NCBI GenBank assembly: GCA_009760855.2
Contig: WPIO01000106.1
Coordinates: 1,150,001-1,192,500, forward strand
Source of the DNA: Cristatella mucedo
Lineage: Eukaryota > Bryozoa > Phylactolaemata > Cristatellidae
Direction: 5' to 3'
Length of the DNA: 42,500 nt
This document shows positions 42,005 to 42,500 of this stretch, in pieces. Within the stretch, counting starts at the first letter, position 1. Every line of letters starts with the position of its first letter. Position numbers and translations under genes: made by a program. The notes beneath the pieces were generated by a model. The model had not been told where the DNA came from. It made no database searches and worked only from the letters and a program-made list of their open reading frames with translations.

Positions 42005-42500
42005 TTCTGCGCCCTCTGGCGACCGGGTTGGCGTCGAGCGGCCGCATCCCACCGGCCCCTATCCCATTGGCCCGAGTACTTTCAAGTGCACTCTACGTGT
42101 TTTACTTTCAACTTCGGCTCGACCCGCCCTGTACGAAGAGCGAGGCTGGGCTGAGCGCGGTCTCCTCCAAGCGGACCCGACTTGCTTGCAGACGGGTCGC
42201 CGAAGCAGCGAACGAAAAGCCGTCGCCTTTCTGGCGACGCGATGGCTGAAGGCAAGAAGTGCACGATTCGTACGACAGCCAAGCAGCGAGCAGCGGCGAC
42301 GTGAGACTCGGCGATTTCCTCAAGCGGAGCTTGAGACGGCTTATATGCAGGCGACTCCTGGATGATCCACGTCAAGTCTATTATTATTAGTATTATTATC
42401 GAAAATGATTCTTCGAGGGTGGCCTACCCTGCCCAGCTTTGACCGGCGCCGAGGGACGCCGATCGCTGCACTAACAATCGCCTGGCACACCTCGGAGTTG
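42005..42500. other. CpG-rich end of window, no gene recognised
   Basis: GC-rich to about 42310, then a short ATT run at 42380. Open frames on both strands lack recognisable motifs or splice borders. Confidence 0.35.

Overview
This window is animal nuclear DNA. It has small exons with GT/AG introns, many 5'-truncated non-LTR retrotransposons, tRNA-derived SINEs and long CT microsatellites. Two features point to a protostome, perhaps an arthropod or chelicerate: a peptidylglycine hydroxylase gene that ends without a lyase domain, and a decayed multicopy gene family that I associate with arthropod genomes. The species cannot be fixed from the sequence.

Two host genes can be assembled exon by exon, and they converge. 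On the + strand, eight exons between 6463 and 15984 encode most of a peptidylglycine alpha-hydroxylating monooxygenase (PHM), the copper enzyme that starts C-terminal amidation of neuropeptides. All splice phases match, all six copper ligands are present, and the stop codon is in the last exon; the N-terminal exons were not found. On the - strand, exons at 30402-30499, 29271-29423 and 26289-26335 encode the start and core of KXD1 (KxDL motif-containing protein 1, a BORC lysosome-positioning subunit). Its 3' end is uncertain.

The rest is mostly repeats. LINE-A (CR1/L2/jockey-like reverse transcriptase, hairpin 3' end, (ATT)n tail) has large copies at 1320-1998, 18285-19537, 23022-23695, 26522-27211, about 35501-37476 and 40337-41925, plus tail-only pieces. 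LINE-B has copies at 507-790, 4846-5395, 7925-8405, 16204-18240 and 28833-29040. Older relatives lie at 10160-10405, 10575-11340, 19990-20830 (endonuclease), 21373-21720, 28120-28822 and 34278-34680. SINE-1 and SINE-2 both have tRNA-like heads; the SINE-2 tail resembles the LINE-A tail.

Layout: 1-2600, repeats and unassigned DNA; 2600-4215, decayed multicopy gene carrying a 46-bp intragenic tandem expansion and a 75-bp LINE-tail insert; 4220-6460, LINE-B pieces and a CpG-rich block; 6463-15984, PHM with repeat-filled introns (polypyrimidine tracts, a 0.7-kb tandem duplication, LINE scraps); 16200-21720, a pile of minus-strand LINEs and a SINE; 21720-25870, unassigned, partly CpG-rich; 25870-30500, KXD1; 30500-42500, CpG-rich blocks, a long CT tract, palindromic repeats, SINE-2 copies and the two longest LINE-A copies. 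No rRNA, functional tRNA, CRISPR or viral gene was seen.
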